A DNA stretch of 64,000 nt from Sulfuricurvum sp. (GCA_028714915.1 JAQTLL010000004.1:62001-126000); one strand, 5' to 3'; numbered from the stretch's first letter, positions 51,685-61,310 are shown. Translations and numbers: made by a program. Notes: generated from the letters alone by a model not told the origin.

Positions 51685-53505
51685 TCAAATCTCTGCACGA
51701 CGGGCAACGCCGATCAGTTTTTCATGCGGGAAATTGTAAAAGCTGACGAAATTTGGTGACAAATCTTTAATTAATGAATAAATTTTCCAAAAAATATTAT
51801 CCGATACAATCTCCTCATCTCCATAAAAAATAGTTCGCTCATTAATATTTCTTTCCCGTAATAACTTCTCAACATTAAGCTTTTCCATATACCCAGGACG
51901 TATGATCAAAAGATCAAGCGCCTCACCCAAAGGAGTCAGTTGACTGTTTATCCCATGAGGTTCATACGATGTTTTGATAATAACGATAATATTGTAATCG
52001 TAAATGATTCCATTTTGAAACATTGTTTTGGCGATGTAAGCAGGAATCGCATCGGCATTACGGGCAAAGAAAAGAGCCGTTCCGTCTACGTGCTGTCCGA
52101 GTCTGTACTGCTTGGAATATTCGGCTAAAAAAACATCTTTATCTACAGGCACTAAAGAAGCATAAAGACGCTTTTGCCCCTGTGTATAGAGAATGACAAT
52201 AAATAGTGGAACAGATGCAATGATAAGCGACCAATAACCGCCATGAGGAATCTTCATCCAGCTGGAGATAAAAAAGATCGTACTCATAAGACCGGTAACG
52301 ATGGCTATGCTCATTTTAAAGTAGCTTTTTTTATACATAAAAATCATACTCATTAAAATACCCGTAATACTCATCGCTCCCGCAACTGAAAGACCGTATG
52401 CCGCTGCCAGTTTACCTGATTCTCCGAAGATAAACAGCATTGCAATGACACATACAAATAAAAACCAGTTGACCGAGCCGACATAGATCTGACTTCGTAG
52501 TTCGCTTGAGGTGTAGTTCACATTAAAATGAGGAAAAATTCGCGTGGTCATCGCTTGATACAAAACTGAAAATATACCGCTGATCATTGCCTGTGAGGCA
52601 ATAACCGTTGCCATTACAGCTAATAGCAGCAACGGAACATACAATGAGGGGACAAGCGTATGAAACATTTCAAAAAACGGGCTTTTTAGTGCGTCGGGAT
52701 GTGAGAGAAGAAATGCACCTTGCCCGTAATAACATAATATTAATGCCGCTGAAGCAAAAAGCCATCCTTTAAGAATCGGCAGACGTCCCAAATGCCCCAT
52801 ATCAGCGTATAACGCTTCACCCCCAGTTGCACACAGCAATACATCGGCCAAAATAACAAAAGCGATAAAAGGGTGTTCAACAATAAACTCAAGCGCATAA
52901 AACGGTGAAATAGCTCGAAGAACTTCCGGGTTTTGTAGTATAAAATATCCCCCCACAATCCCAATGGCGAAAAACCATAGTACCATGATGGGGCCAAAGG
53001 CACTGGCAACTTTTTCAATCCCTTTTTTCTGAACGGCAAACAGTGCAAACGCAACTCCTGCGGCAATGATAAGAAGCGTCAGCTTGGGAGTCTCTTCGTA
53101 TCCCGGAATCAGCATAATCCCTTCTACGGCACTCAGAATACTGATTGCAGGGGTAATAACACCGTCCCCGATCATCAGCGAGATTCCGACAAATCCAAGC
53201 GCAGTAACAATACCAGCTAAACGCGCTCCTTTGAGATATGGGAGCAGCAGCTGTACCAGCACAACCGTCCCCCCCTCGCCCCGCTTAGAGAGGCTGGTTG
53301 CCAACCATGCATACTGAACCGTGACAAGCATCGTAAGTGTCCAAATAATCATGGAAAGAATCTGAAAAATTGTTTCTTTGGTAGGCTGTACAAGAAGTAA
53401 GATAACAGCAAAGGTATAGATGGGACTGGTTCCAATATCTCCATATACTACACCCAGTGATTTAATCACCATCATCTCACTTTTAATACGCTCTTGAAAT
53501 GTCAT
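51685..53505 (-). CDS. kup: Kup-family potassium uptake transporter
   Basis: 606 residues. About 12 hydrophobic helices, with the Kup signature LGVVYGDIGTSPIYTFAVI at ~17-35, FVGISLMIGDGVITPAISILSAVEGI, and IADVLLCATGGEALYADMGHLGR. The C-terminal ~120 residues form the cytoplasmic domain. It imports K+ with H+, typically at low pH. First gene of a three-gene operon with short kdpD and kdpE, a coupling that appears distinctive here. Confidence 0.94.
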   Translation of the reverse strand: MTFQERIKSEMMVIKSLGVVYGDIGTSPIYTFAVILLLVQPTKETIFQILSMIIWTLTMLVTVQYAWLATSLSKRGEGGTVVLVQLLLPYLKGARLAGIVTALGFVGISLMIGDGVITPAISILSAVEGIMLIPGYEETPKLTLLIIAAGVAFALFAVQKKGIEKVASAFGPIMVLWFFAIGIVGGYFILQNPEVLRAISPFYALEFIVEHPFIAFVILADVLLCATGGEALYADMGHLGRLPILKGWLFASAALILCYYGQGAFLLSHPDALKSPFFEMFHTLVPSLYVPLLLLAVMATVIASQAMISGIFSVLYQAMTTRIFPHFNVNYTSSELRSQIYVGSVNWFLFVCVIAMLFIFGESGKLAAAYGLSVAGAMSITGILMSMIFMYKKSYFKMSIAIVTGLMSTIFFISSWMKIPHGGYWSLIIASVPLFIVILYTQGQKRLYASLVPVDKDVFLAEYSKQYRLGQHVDGTALFFARNADAIPAYIAKTMFQNGIIYDYNIIVIIKTSYEPHGINSQLTPLGEALDLLIIRPGYMEKLNVEKLLRERNINERTIFYGDEEIVSDNIFWKIYSLIKDLSPNFVSFYNFPHEKLIGVARRAEI

Positions 53506-53855
53506 TATCTTCCTTTTTAAATTCAGATTTTATGACATATTATAGATGTTATTGTATCAGTTTGGTCTCAGGATAAGGCAAAGAGGTATAAAGAAAGTAT
53601 CAAGATGGATTTCGCTTTGAATAAAATAACATACGGAGCTTTTGATATTGTTTTAGCCGGTATGCTCCAAGCATTATCTAAAGCTATAATCAAGTCAGTG
53701 TTACTGCTCCCACAACGGTTGATGCAGGTGTTTGGAGTACTGCGTTGCTAGTCAATCCTAATCTCATTATTCCTTCCCATATTCGGATATTGCATATGAT
53801 TTGATTGAAAAGAATTTATTATAATACCATCCCTTGATAGCTTATTGTATGCCCA
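53506..53855. other. 350-bp gap upstream of kup, one weak short ORF
   Basis: No recognised gene. The kup promoter must lie at the left end on the minus strand. On the plus strand, 53605-53751 opens a 48-codon frame (starts MDFALNKITYGAFDIVLAG, ends FGVLRC) with only a poor ribosome site. It has no recognisable relatives and may be chance. No repeat or RNA structure stands out. Confidence 0.35.
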
Positions 53856-54167
53856 TCAGAAAAAAAGCCAGATGAGTAATGCCATCCCGATTCCAAGATT
53901 GATCCAACTGCCACCCTCTTCAAAAAGCATTACCAGCAGTTTATAGTATTGCTGCTCAACGGCAGAGGTAGCTAACAGCAGCTCGGTTTTAGCATAGGAT
54001 GTGATGGGTACTCCCCAAATGAAGGCAATGATTTCAGGTGCGATGAAAAAAAGAATAATTCCCAAGAACCCCCACGGCGATTTTTCGGGCTTCATGGAGA
54101 GAAGTGCTTTTTTGGTTGCAGGGTTTTGAGCGAGTTGTTGAGCTTTGGCTTTGATTTTCTGTTTCAT
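53856..54167 (-). CDS. Hypothetical small membrane protein
   Basis: 103 residues. The N-terminal ~28 residues are basic and amphipathic, followed by a hydrophobic helix (~33-51, FLGIILFFIAPEIIAFIWG) and another at the C-terminus (~87-103, LGIGMALLIWLFF). No family recognised. It lies between the kup upstream gap and the tRNA-Ser gene. Confidence 0.6.
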   Translation of the reverse strand: MKQKIKAKAQQLAQNPATKKALLSMKPEKSPWGFLGIILFFIAPEIIAFIWGVPITSYAKTELLLATSAVEQQYYKLLVMLFEEGGSWINLGIGMALLIWLFF

Positions 54168-54218
54168 GGTATTTGAGGACTTTTTTTGGATTTAAAAATG
54201 GGTATTTTTAGGGAGATA

Positions 54219-54306
54219 TGGCGGACAGCTAGGGATTCGAACCCTAGATAGGTTGCCCTATACACGCGTTCCAGGCGTGCGCCTTCGACCACTCGGCCAG
54301 CTGTCC
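54219..54306 (-). tRNA. tRNA-Ser (anticodon GGA)
   Basis: 88 nt on the minus strand. Acceptor stem GGACAGC/GCTGTCC, anticodon loop CTGGAAC (anticodon GGA), the long class II variable arm expected for serine, T-loop TTCGAAT, and an encoded GCCA 3' end are all present. It is a single gene with convergent and same-strand protein genes at both sides. Confidence 0.96.
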
Positions 54307-54435
54307 ATTGTTGGAAGGATGAAACTATACAATTTCATCCTAAAATTCTCACTTAAGCCTAAATTGTTTTGGTGGAATGTGTTTTTAAATCTGTGCTACA
54401 ATAACCCCTATTTGCATAAACAAAAGGGATTAAAA

Positions 54436-54768
54436 ATGGAAAATTCGATGATGATGTTTGGGGTGCTTGGGTTGTTATTTTGTATTTCCATTTTTGCACT
54501 GTGGATATGGGCATTGGTGGATATTATAAGCTCCAGGTTTAATGACGTTGCCATCAAAATTGTATGGTTTTTACTGGTATTTTTTATTCCGTTTCTCGGA
54601 TTTATTTTGTATGTTATTCTCGGAAAATCGATGAAAATCCCTGAAAATACGACAAATTTAAATCAAAAATATGATGCGTTAGAGCGGATAAAACAACTTT
54701 ATGACAACGGTGTCCTTAATGAAACCGAGTTTGAAGCCGAAAAACAAAAAATTATGGGTCAAAATTAA
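54436..54768 (+). CDS. Small membrane protein, PLDc_N plus SHOCT
   Basis: 110 residues from the ATG at 54436, behind AAAAGGG; the longer frame upstream would run through the tRNA. Two hydrophobic helices (~8-30 and ~42-65, WALVDIISSRFNDVAIKIVWFLLVFFIPFLGFILYVILG) match the PLDc_N-type membrane module. A C-terminal SHOCT motif (ALERIKQLYDNGVLNETEFEAEKQKIM) follows. Function unknown, common in bacteria as a small membrane accessory. It overlaps the end of the NnrS-like gene by 4 bp, convergently. Confidence 0.75.
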   Translation: MENSMMMFGVLGLLFCISIFALWIWALVDIISSRFNDVAIKIVWFLLVFFIPFLGFILYVILGKSMKIPENTTNLNQKYDALERIKQLYDNGVLNETEFEAEKQKIMGQN

Positions 54769-56036
54769 CCGTTAAATCGAAATTTTGTCCCATTTTTAGA
54801 GATGTGATAATAGAGCTTGAAGGCGGTGAGAATATTAAAAAAGAGAATGCCGAATGTCACCATGCCGCTCGCTCCTGCAAGGGACAATAGCGTTGGATAA
54901 AGAGGTGAGATCAGAGTAAAAAATGCGGTTGAGACAAAAAGCCAAAACGTTATTTTTAGTCTTTTTTGAGGGATAATGTTGGACATAACGGGTGTTTCCA
55001 TGAAGCCTGAGGCATTGAGATGAAACCACACTAAAAAAGGGATGATTTTTCCCATCATCCCTAAAATGACAGAGAGGGCAAATAAGCCAAACGTCATAAG
55101 GCTCATGCTTTCCAATGGAGCATATCCAAATATGAGAGAGCCGCAGTAAGTCCCAAGAGAAATGCCAAGCAGTCCCATTCCTGCAAACCAAAACCAAACA
55201 CTTGCATCACTAACACGGCGCTTACGCGTATAGAGACGCTTGGTTGTTGTGACCATAAAGCCGACCAATAGAGATACGATAATCATGTCAAAGAACCACT
55301 CAAAGGGGAGCGCTGTAAAAAGCCAAATTATTTTTAGAGAGAGGGCTATGACCAGAATTTTTTTGATATTGTGTTTGCACCAATCGCTATAGGGGATGGT
55401 GACATAAAACATCTCGACCACTTGAAAAGCAACATACATGATGAGCATCGAAATCCAGCCTATAAGAGCCATAGAGTAGTGCGATGTTCTAATCATGGCG
55501 TGATGGTCGCTAAAGCTTTGCGATGCGTAGGAGCTCGCCATGATAATTCCCAGTATGGCGGTAATAAAGAGGGAAAAAATCGCCACTCGCATCCCCTTGA
55601 GGGTATCGTGTGTTATTTTTCCAAAGAGCAATGGCAAAAGGATTTGGGCAAAATAAACGATAGCGCTGCCTAAAAAAACACTGGTGACGACAAACAGTTC
55701 TCTTATTCCAAACATAAAAGCACTGACTAAAGCAAGCGTTCCCAGAGTAAAAAGTGTATGAATAATAAGAGAATTTCCAAGCGGTTGCGGGATGGGAGCT
55801 CCGCCCAAAACACTTTGCATTTGAAAAAGGGCACCAATCATCCCCATAGAGACCATCCCTAAAAAGAGCAAATGAATGGCAGAGAGTGAAAAGGGGTGGC
55901 TCGGGGTAAGAATCTCAGCGGGGAAAAAAATCATAAGACAACTTAAGATCAATCCGAAAACAGGAAGGGTGATAAAAAAGCGAAGAACCGCCTTGATGGG
56001 AGGAGCTTGTTCGAGCGAAAGTCCTCTTCTAAACAC
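54765..56036 (-). CDS. Multi-pass membrane protein, NnrS / haem-copper oxidase subunit I-like
   Basis: 423 residues from a GTG at 56036, with about 12 hydrophobic helices. Conserved-looking His residues sit in membrane segments: AIHLLFLGMVSMGMIGALFQMQ, IIHTLFTLG, DHHAMIRTSHYSMALIGW and FLVWFHLNA. This pattern is like NnrS and catalytic subunits of haem-copper-type proteins. The GTG start lies 5 bp before the DUF2249 stop; an ATG at 56096 would overlap further and reads poorly. It follows hemerythrin and DUF2249 genes, which suggests NO or O2 handling. The family assignment is tentative. Confidence 0.6.
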   Translation of the reverse strand: MFRRGLSLEQAPPIKAVLRFFITLPVFGLILSCLMIFFPAEILTPSHPFSLSAIHLLFLGMVSMGMIGALFQMQSVLGGAPIPQPLGNSLIIHTLFTLGTLALVSAFMFGIRELFVVTSVFLGSAIVYFAQILLPLLFGKITHDTLKGMRVAIFSLFITAILGIIMASSYASQSFSDHHAMIRTSHYSMALIGWISMLIMYVAFQVVEMFYVTIPYSDWCKHNIKKILVIALSLKIIWLFTALPFEWFFDMIIVSLLVGFMVTTTKRLYTRKRRVSDASVWFWFAGMGLLGISLGTYCGSLIFGYAPLESMSLMTFGLFALSVILGMMGKIIPFLVWFHLNASGFMETPVMSNIIPQKRLKITFWLFVSTAFFTLISPLYPTLLSLAGASGMVTFGILFFNILTAFKLYYHISKNGTKFRFNG

Positions 56037-56271
56037 GGAAGTGTTCCAGATTAATATGACAATCACGCGTAATAAGAATATGCCATGCTTCGTCATCGCT
56101 TTGGTAGGAATGATAGAAGCCGCCATTTTTACTAATAATTTCAAACAGCGGGAGAGGTTCACGTCTGTGGATGAGGTGAATTACCTCTGAATCTTTAAGA
56201 TTTCTAAATCCTTCAACGGTCACTTCAAGAGGAAGGGGGTGCTCCATCTCTCTCGCATCAATTTCTATCAC
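56029..56271 (-). CDS. DUF2249 domain protein
   Basis: 80 residues, all one DUF2249 domain: IEIDAREMEHPLPLEVTVEGFRNLKDSEVIHLIHRREPLPLFEIISKNGGFYHSY, with the conserved HRREPLPLFE motif. The family is linked to NO stress and denitrification loci, often alongside hemerythrins and NnrS-like genes. It overlaps the hemerythrin gene by 4 bp and the membrane protein gene by 8 bp, so all three are translationally coupled. Confidence 0.82.
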   Translation of the reverse strand: MIEIDAREMEHPLPLEVTVEGFRNLKDSEVIHLIHRREPLPLFEIISKNGGFYHSYQSDDEAWHILITRDCHINLEHFRV

Positions 56272-56702
56272 TGCGCCATCTCTTTGAGCGTTTGAACCAT
56301 AAGCTCTCCGTCTGTTCCCAATGTTTGGTCGATCATAGGGTAGAGCATTTGTTCCTCTTTCATGTTGTGTTGCTGCAGCATTATCATAAATGACTCACCA
56401 ATGCCGAAGAAATCATCATATTGATCCGTCTCTAAAGCTTTGAGCATGGATTCCAGTTGTGCCCGCAACTGTTGATGCTCATAACGCATCATCTGTGTAG
56501 GACCTCCCATCATCCCGGTACGTTTTTCAAATGTTGTAAAAAGCGCACGCTCTTCCATATTAAAATGGTGATTGGTAGCGCGGTAAAACTCATTGTAAAG
56601 GCGTTTTGCTTCATCGATATTTTTATTTGCAAGAGCATTTTCAGCATCGGTATAGAGAGCGTCGCAGGCTCGGTGATCGTCTCGCATAAATTCTAAAATC
56701 AT
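56268..56702 (-). CDS. Hemerythrin (HHE) domain protein
   Basis: 144 residues. Iron-ligand pattern of the HHE fold: H10 (MRDDHRACDAL), TNHHFNMEERALF, YEHQQLRAQL and QHNMKEEQMLYPMID. A di-iron centre for O2 binding or for NO/ROS-related repair (RIC/YtfE-like) is likely. First gene of the three-gene group with DUF2249 and the NnrS-like protein. Its specific role is inferred from context. Confidence 0.85.
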   Translation of the reverse strand: MILEFMRDDHRACDALYTDAENALANKNIDEAKRLYNEFYRATNHHFNMEERALFTTFEKRTGMMGGPTQMMRYEHQQLRAQLESMLKALETDQYDDFFGIGESFMIMLQQHNMKEEQMLYPMIDQTLGTDGELMVQTLKEMAQ

Positions 56703-56763
56703 TGTATTACTCCACTTTTTCCAAAAGTATACCGCTTGGTACGAAGCAAAAGATTGATGAATA

Positions 56764-59622
56764 TCAAGGTTTTACTTTTTGGACACGGTTATGGGGGAGG
56801 AAATCACGGAAATCTTTGATGTAAATCGCATTTATCCCCTGACCAAGTTCATGAATATCAGCGTCAAGCCGGAGCCAACGATTGACGGTATATTGAACCA
56901 AAACACTTGAAATCGTATCGTTTTTATACAGCACTCGGAAATCTTTGTTGAGGCGCGCTCCCACTTCAAAGCCCATCCCCCCCTCCTTGGTGGTGAGGAT
57001 ATTCATAGTATCAATCTGAAGTTTGGTGGCTCCGCCGATGAGCCCTTTGAGTCCTGCCCCGAGCATAAAATTGGTCGCATCGGCGCGAGCAGTGACATTG
57101 CTTCCGCTGCTAGAGCTTAATGCGGCATTGGAGGATGCCCCAAAGAGGATATAGCTCATGATGTCATTTTGGCTCATAACAGGGTCAGAACTGAATAAAA
57201 AGACAGGAGAATCAAGTCGGTGTGTAATGTACATTTGGATCTTTTTGTAATCGACTTCATGGTTAACCGTTATATCGAGATACGGATTAAGGGGGATTTC
57301 ACCTCCGAAATAGAGGTAGCTGGGGTGAAGAGTGAATTTTTTACCGCTGGTAGTGATGGTGCCGTTGGGGAAGGTGATCATCCCCAGTATTTGCATAGTA
57401 TTGTGAGGATCTTTCCAAAGGGTAAGGTCTGGGATGAGGAAGATGTCGAGCTCTTTGGTGAGGTAGCGAAGCGGTTTGAGCGCGCCTACTTTGACCTCGA
57501 TGGCCAAGTCAGATTTACTTGGTGCGCTTACGTCTTGGACAATAATAACATCATCATCCATTACCTTAAATTGCTGTAATGGCAGATAAGTAATTTTTCC
57601 ATCGAGAAAGGTGACGTTACCCGTGAGCTTTTGGCTGGCATTGTTGTCACGTGCGAAATGCAAATCAAGAGCAACATGCGCGTCCCCTTCGGGCCCGTTG
57701 TAGGTAAATTTATCCGATTTGAGATTAAGCCCGGTTGCAAAAGTATGTGTATCGATAATACCATCCAAGTGCAGAGCATCGAATATCCAAATTTCATCGA
57801 TGATGAGGTTGCCGGATGGGTCAATGTGCAAATAGGACTTACGATCTGACGTGATGGGGTGATTGGCAATGTCAAGACGGTACTTATCGATAAGAATTTG
57901 ATTGGCATCATAGCTAAGTGAGAGGGTACTGTTGGTTCCGCTGTATTGATGTTTGGAATCGACAACGGCCGCATACCACGGTATTTCAACATCCGTATTA
58001 AGGTGAAGCGAGGTGTCGTAGATGATATGAGTCGAGGTGCGTATCTCCGCATCATAATAGCCTGTATCGGGGAGCGTTATCGAGGGGATAAGGGTGAGCG
58101 TTTTGTTTAGAGATGGGGTGAGCGAGGTGATAGTAATATTACTGGCTGTATCGCTTTGGGTGCCGGTAATATCAAAAAAACTTGCCAAATAGTTACCCGA
58201 ACCTTGCAGTATCTCATTGTGTTGCTGCAAAGAGAGGGCAAAATCCTCTCCGTTGAGAGAAAGGTATGTTTGCGTAGTGCTGTAGGTGAGTGAAAAGTCC
58301 AGCTTAGGCGGGGGTTTCATACTCCATGCTTGCCATGTCTGGGCGTTTGGAGGAAGGAGCATGTTTCCATTTAGTTGAAATTTATCTTCATGAAAGAGAA
58401 GCGTTCCGTTAATGTCGGCGTGGTTGTGATGGGCATTAAAAGTACCGTTTAGTGTATTACTCTTTCGATGATAATTGCCTTGCGCGGATGCTGTGAGGGG
58501 AGAATTTTGCAGCGCTTCGGGGAGGATGGGGAGAAAATTGAGAGTATCATGGAGGGTCGTTAACTGCCATTTGAACTCTTCATAATCACCGCTTTGGAGG
58601 AGAAGAGACGTTTTTGCTAGAGAGAGTTTACCGGCAACCCCTTCCGCGTCATCACGAAAACTGCCTGTGAGAGTTTTGGAGGGGAGCGGAAGTACGGAGG
58701 CAAGGAGTGTCCCCTCAAAGGTAGTTGTGGTGATACCATCGAGAGTGTAGCGAAGTTTTTGGGCGGTCTGCATCCGGTTTTTGTCTCGAATAAGGGTATA
58801 GAGGGCGGTAAAATCGAGATAATTGTTCTTGTAACGGTAATCCATCCCTAGGGTTATGGTACTAAGTGACATTTTGGGGTCAAAATTGGGATTGAGGGTG
58901 TCGAAATGGGTCGATAATCGTACTTTGGAATCGGAGAGTTCGAGAATATCGATGGAGTGTGAAGCAGGGAGCGTTACGAAATCGGCAAGATAGGGGTCAA
59001 GCTGAGAGGCATTGGGATAGACGATCCCCTTTCCGGTGATAGCGTTGTTTTTGAGTGTTCCTTGCAGTGCACCACTTGCGTATCGGGTTTTGACAGAGGC
59101 TGTAATGGTTCTGAAATTAAGATTTTTCCCATCGAATGAGCCATTTTTTCCATGAATATCAAGCTCGATCGGGTAGGCGCTGATGAGTTGGAGATTGGTT
59201 AAGGTTACCTCTTTGAGGGTAAATATCGGCAGAGGAAGATTGGGGGTATCATTATCGCTGATGAAATCATCCAAATGAACTTGCAGCCCATCAATACGAA
59301 TTGAGTCAACAACATGGTTTCCTTTTAAAATAGCGGTGAGATTGTAATCGAGCGTAAGGGTTTTGGCATCGATGGTTTCAGAGTGGAGATGATGCAGCGT
59401 TACCCCTTCCGCGAGTGAGCCTTCTGCAGAGGTGTATTGAATCCCCAGAGGGGTTAAAATGGTGGTATTTAGCAATTCAAGCCCATCGGGGCGAAAGGCG
59501 ATGTAAAAGAGGGCAGATGCAAGCAATATCATCATAATCGTAAGTGCGTGAAGTGCTACAAAAAGGTGTTTTAGGGCTCTCAAAAGTCGTTTTATATATG
59601 GCTTTTTTGGAGTCATTTTCAT
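56764..59622 (-). CDS. tamB: TamB, translocation and assembly module inner-membrane component
   Basis: 952 residues. An N-terminal signal anchor (~15-45, HALTIMMILLASALFYIAF) is followed by a long region of beta-strand repeats typical of AsmA/TamB-like proteins (LYFGGEIPLNPYLDITVNHEV, and SDPVMSQNDIMSYILFGASSNAAL near the C-terminal DUF490 domain). It spans the periplasm and works with TamA in outer-membrane insertion or phospholipid transfer. Its ATG overlaps the last base of tamA (59622), a translational coupling. Shorter than E. coli TamB (1259). Confidence 0.9.
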   Translation of the reverse strand: MKMTPKKPYIKRLLRALKHLFVALHALTIMMILLASALFYIAFRPDGLELLNTTILTPLGIQYTSAEGSLAEGVTLHHLHSETIDAKTLTLDYNLTAILKGNHVVDSIRIDGLQVHLDDFISDNDTPNLPLPIFTLKEVTLTNLQLISAYPIELDIHGKNGSFDGKNLNFRTITASVKTRYASGALQGTLKNNAITGKGIVYPNASQLDPYLADFVTLPASHSIDILELSDSKVRLSTHFDTLNPNFDPKMSLSTITLGMDYRYKNNYLDFTALYTLIRDKNRMQTAQKLRYTLDGITTTTFEGTLLASVLPLPSKTLTGSFRDDAEGVAGKLSLAKTSLLLQSGDYEEFKWQLTTLHDTLNFLPILPEALQNSPLTASAQGNYHRKSNTLNGTFNAHHNHADINGTLLFHEDKFQLNGNMLLPPNAQTWQAWSMKPPPKLDFSLTYSTTQTYLSLNGEDFALSLQQHNEILQGSGNYLASFFDITGTQSDTASNITITSLTPSLNKTLTLIPSITLPDTGYYDAEIRTSTHIIYDTSLHLNTDVEIPWYAAVVDSKHQYSGTNSTLSLSYDANQILIDKYRLDIANHPITSDRKSYLHIDPSGNLIIDEIWIFDALHLDGIIDTHTFATGLNLKSDKFTYNGPEGDAHVALDLHFARDNNASQKLTGNVTFLDGKITYLPLQQFKVMDDDVIIVQDVSAPSKSDLAIEVKVGALKPLRYLTKELDIFLIPDLTLWKDPHNTMQILGMITFPNGTITTSGKKFTLHPSYLYFGGEIPLNPYLDITVNHEVDYKKIQMYITHRLDSPVFLFSSDPVMSQNDIMSYILFGASSNAALSSSSGSNVTARADATNFMLGAGLKGLIGGATKLQIDTMNILTTKEGGMGFEVGARLNKDFRVLYKNDTISSVLVQYTVNRWLRLDADIHELGQGINAIYIKDFRDFLPHNRVQKVKP

Positions 59623-61310
59623 TAAAATAGCTCCCCTATTCGAAAGTGCAGAGCATATTGAGCAAAATCATTGGGATCAACACCGGCATCGATGGCAATA
59701 GGTCCGATCGGGGTGATGTAGCGCAATCCGGCCCCTACTCCCCAGTAGGGGATAGTGTAATTTGGTATGTAATTGTTAGAGCCGTACGTAAGGTCGCTGA
59801 ACAGTACCCCTCTAAAGGAATCATAGAGAGGGAAACGATACTCAAGCGATCCCTCAAGCAAGGAGTTAAAGCCCAGAGGATCACCATTTGGGTCTTTAGG
59901 TCCCAATTCACGGTAACGGTAGGCACGGTTGGAGTTCATCCCTCCGGCATAAAAACGGTACGCACTGGGGACTTGCCCCTCATAGGTTCGCAATACCCCC
60001 CATTTTACCCGTGCTGCGATGATGTGTTCACCGAAACTCTCTATGTGTGCTCCTGAAAGGAGTGTTTTAAAATAGCTGGCATCGGAGATACCGGAGTAAA
60101 CTGAGCCTTGGGCTTTGGCGTTGATCCAGTTTCCTCTGGTGGGTTCGAGGAGTTTGTCTCGAGTGTCAATGTTAATCTCCGCCATAGGGGAGGGGATGAA
60201 AAGATTCGAATTTGGGAATGCTGAGATATTGGTACTTTCGTAGGTTTTGGCTTGATCGAATAGCAGGGAAATGAGGAAAGAGGTAGGCTTGTCTTGGTGT
60301 TTTAGGGTTAGTTTTTCAAAAACACTTTGGGATCGGTATCCATTGAACAGTTCATCCGAATACCCCACTTCACCGTATCCGAAGAGGTGATTATACAGAG
60401 GAACAGAGAGGACGCTGGAGGCTGTTTTTTTGATTTCTGTAAACTTTGCATCCAGAGAGAGTGTTTTGAGATTACCAAAAAAATCGCGGTGTTTTAGCCC
60501 TATTTGTCCCCCAAGCCCTTGATCGCTGCTGATTCCCAAACCGGCACTAAAACGGATGGGTTTCTCTACCTCTTCAATCCCTAACATAATGGGGACGATA
60601 CTACCATTGCGGTCGGTATCATTGATGGAGACGCGCGCAATCGCTTCTTGGGCATAAAGGATTTCGTAGCTTTGTTGTATAGCCTCAAGACTGTAGGTAT
60701 CCCCCTCTTCAAATCGGAGCATAGAGGTGGTGAGTGCACTATCAATATTGGGGGTAGATTCGGCGATGATAGGACCGAAGGTACACTTCTCATTGGGGGT
60801 GGCTTCAAACAGTAAATGGGCTTCATGGGTTTCGATGTCGACCCATGCTTTGGAGTTAAACGTACCGTTGCAATATCCCGCGTCATGATACCGTTTTTTA
60901 ATTTTTGTTTTTGAGCTGGCAAATTTGTCTTGGTCAAACAGCATCTTTGGACGAAGCTCGATGTCGTGCCCGATGTCAAGGGGACTGTTGATTTGAATAT
61001 CGATAACAACAATAGGGTCATTTTCTTGGATACCAAACGTGATAGAGGTATCGGTAGCAGTAGGGGTGATTTTGGTTCCAAAATAGCCTTTGGAGCGGTA
61101 ATAGCTAGTTAATGCTGTGATGCTCTGGGAGATAATGACGGGCTCTATAACAGGTTGATCTCCCCATACTTCGAGGGCATAGGGGAGATGAAGACCTAGT
61201 GTATCGTAGAGATCGCGTGAGGAAACTTTTTCATTCCCCAAAAAAATCAAAGGTAGAGGCTTGGAGAAGAGGTAAAATGTCAATGCAACAAACACTAAAA
61301 CGATGCGCAT
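59622..61310 (-). CDS. tamA: TamA/BamA-family outer-membrane assembly protein
   Basis: 562 residues from MRIVLVFVALTFYLF at 61310, with a signal peptide. The N-terminal ~230 residues contain POTRA repeats. The remaining part is a 16-strand beta-barrel domain (ISSDQGLGGQIGLKHRDFFGNLKTLSLDAK, RFYAGGMNSNRAYRYRELGPKDPNGDPLG with the VRGY/F-like motif of Omp85 proteins, GVGAGLRYITPIGPIAIDAGV near the C-terminus). It is followed immediately by tamB, as is usual. Confidence 0.92.
   Translation of the reverse strand: MRIVLVFVALTFYLFSKPLPLIFLGNEKVSSRDLYDTLGLHLPYALEVWGDQPVIEPVIISQSITALTSYYRSKGYFGTKITPTATDTSITFGIQENDPIVVIDIQINSPLDIGHDIELRPKMLFDQDKFASSKTKIKKRYHDAGYCNGTFNSKAWVDIETHEAHLLFEATPNEKCTFGPIIAESTPNIDSALTTSMLRFEEGDTYSLEAIQQSYEILYAQEAIARVSINDTDRNGSIVPIMLGIEEVEKPIRFSAGLGISSDQGLGGQIGLKHRDFFGNLKTLSLDAKFTEIKKTASSVLSVPLYNHLFGYGEVGYSDELFNGYRSQSVFEKLTLKHQDKPTSFLISLLFDQAKTYESTNISAFPNSNLFIPSPMAEINIDTRDKLLEPTRGNWINAKAQGSVYSGISDASYFKTLLSGAHIESFGEHIIAARVKWGVLRTYEGQVPSAYRFYAGGMNSNRAYRYRELGPKDPNGDPLGFNSLLEGSLEYRFPLYDSFRGVLFSDLTYGSNNYIPNYTIPYWGVGAGLRYITPIGPIAIDAGVDPNDFAQYALHFRIGELF

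Noticed and set aside
51685..53505. KdpFABC ATPase expected with KdpDE
   Set aside because: No KdpA, KdpB or KdpC-like sequence is present; the transporter is clearly Kup.
54253..54435. Extension of the PLDc_N protein upstream through the tRNA-Ser
   Set aside because: Those 61 codons run through the tRNA and its spacer; the ATG at 54436 with a good ribosome site is preferred.
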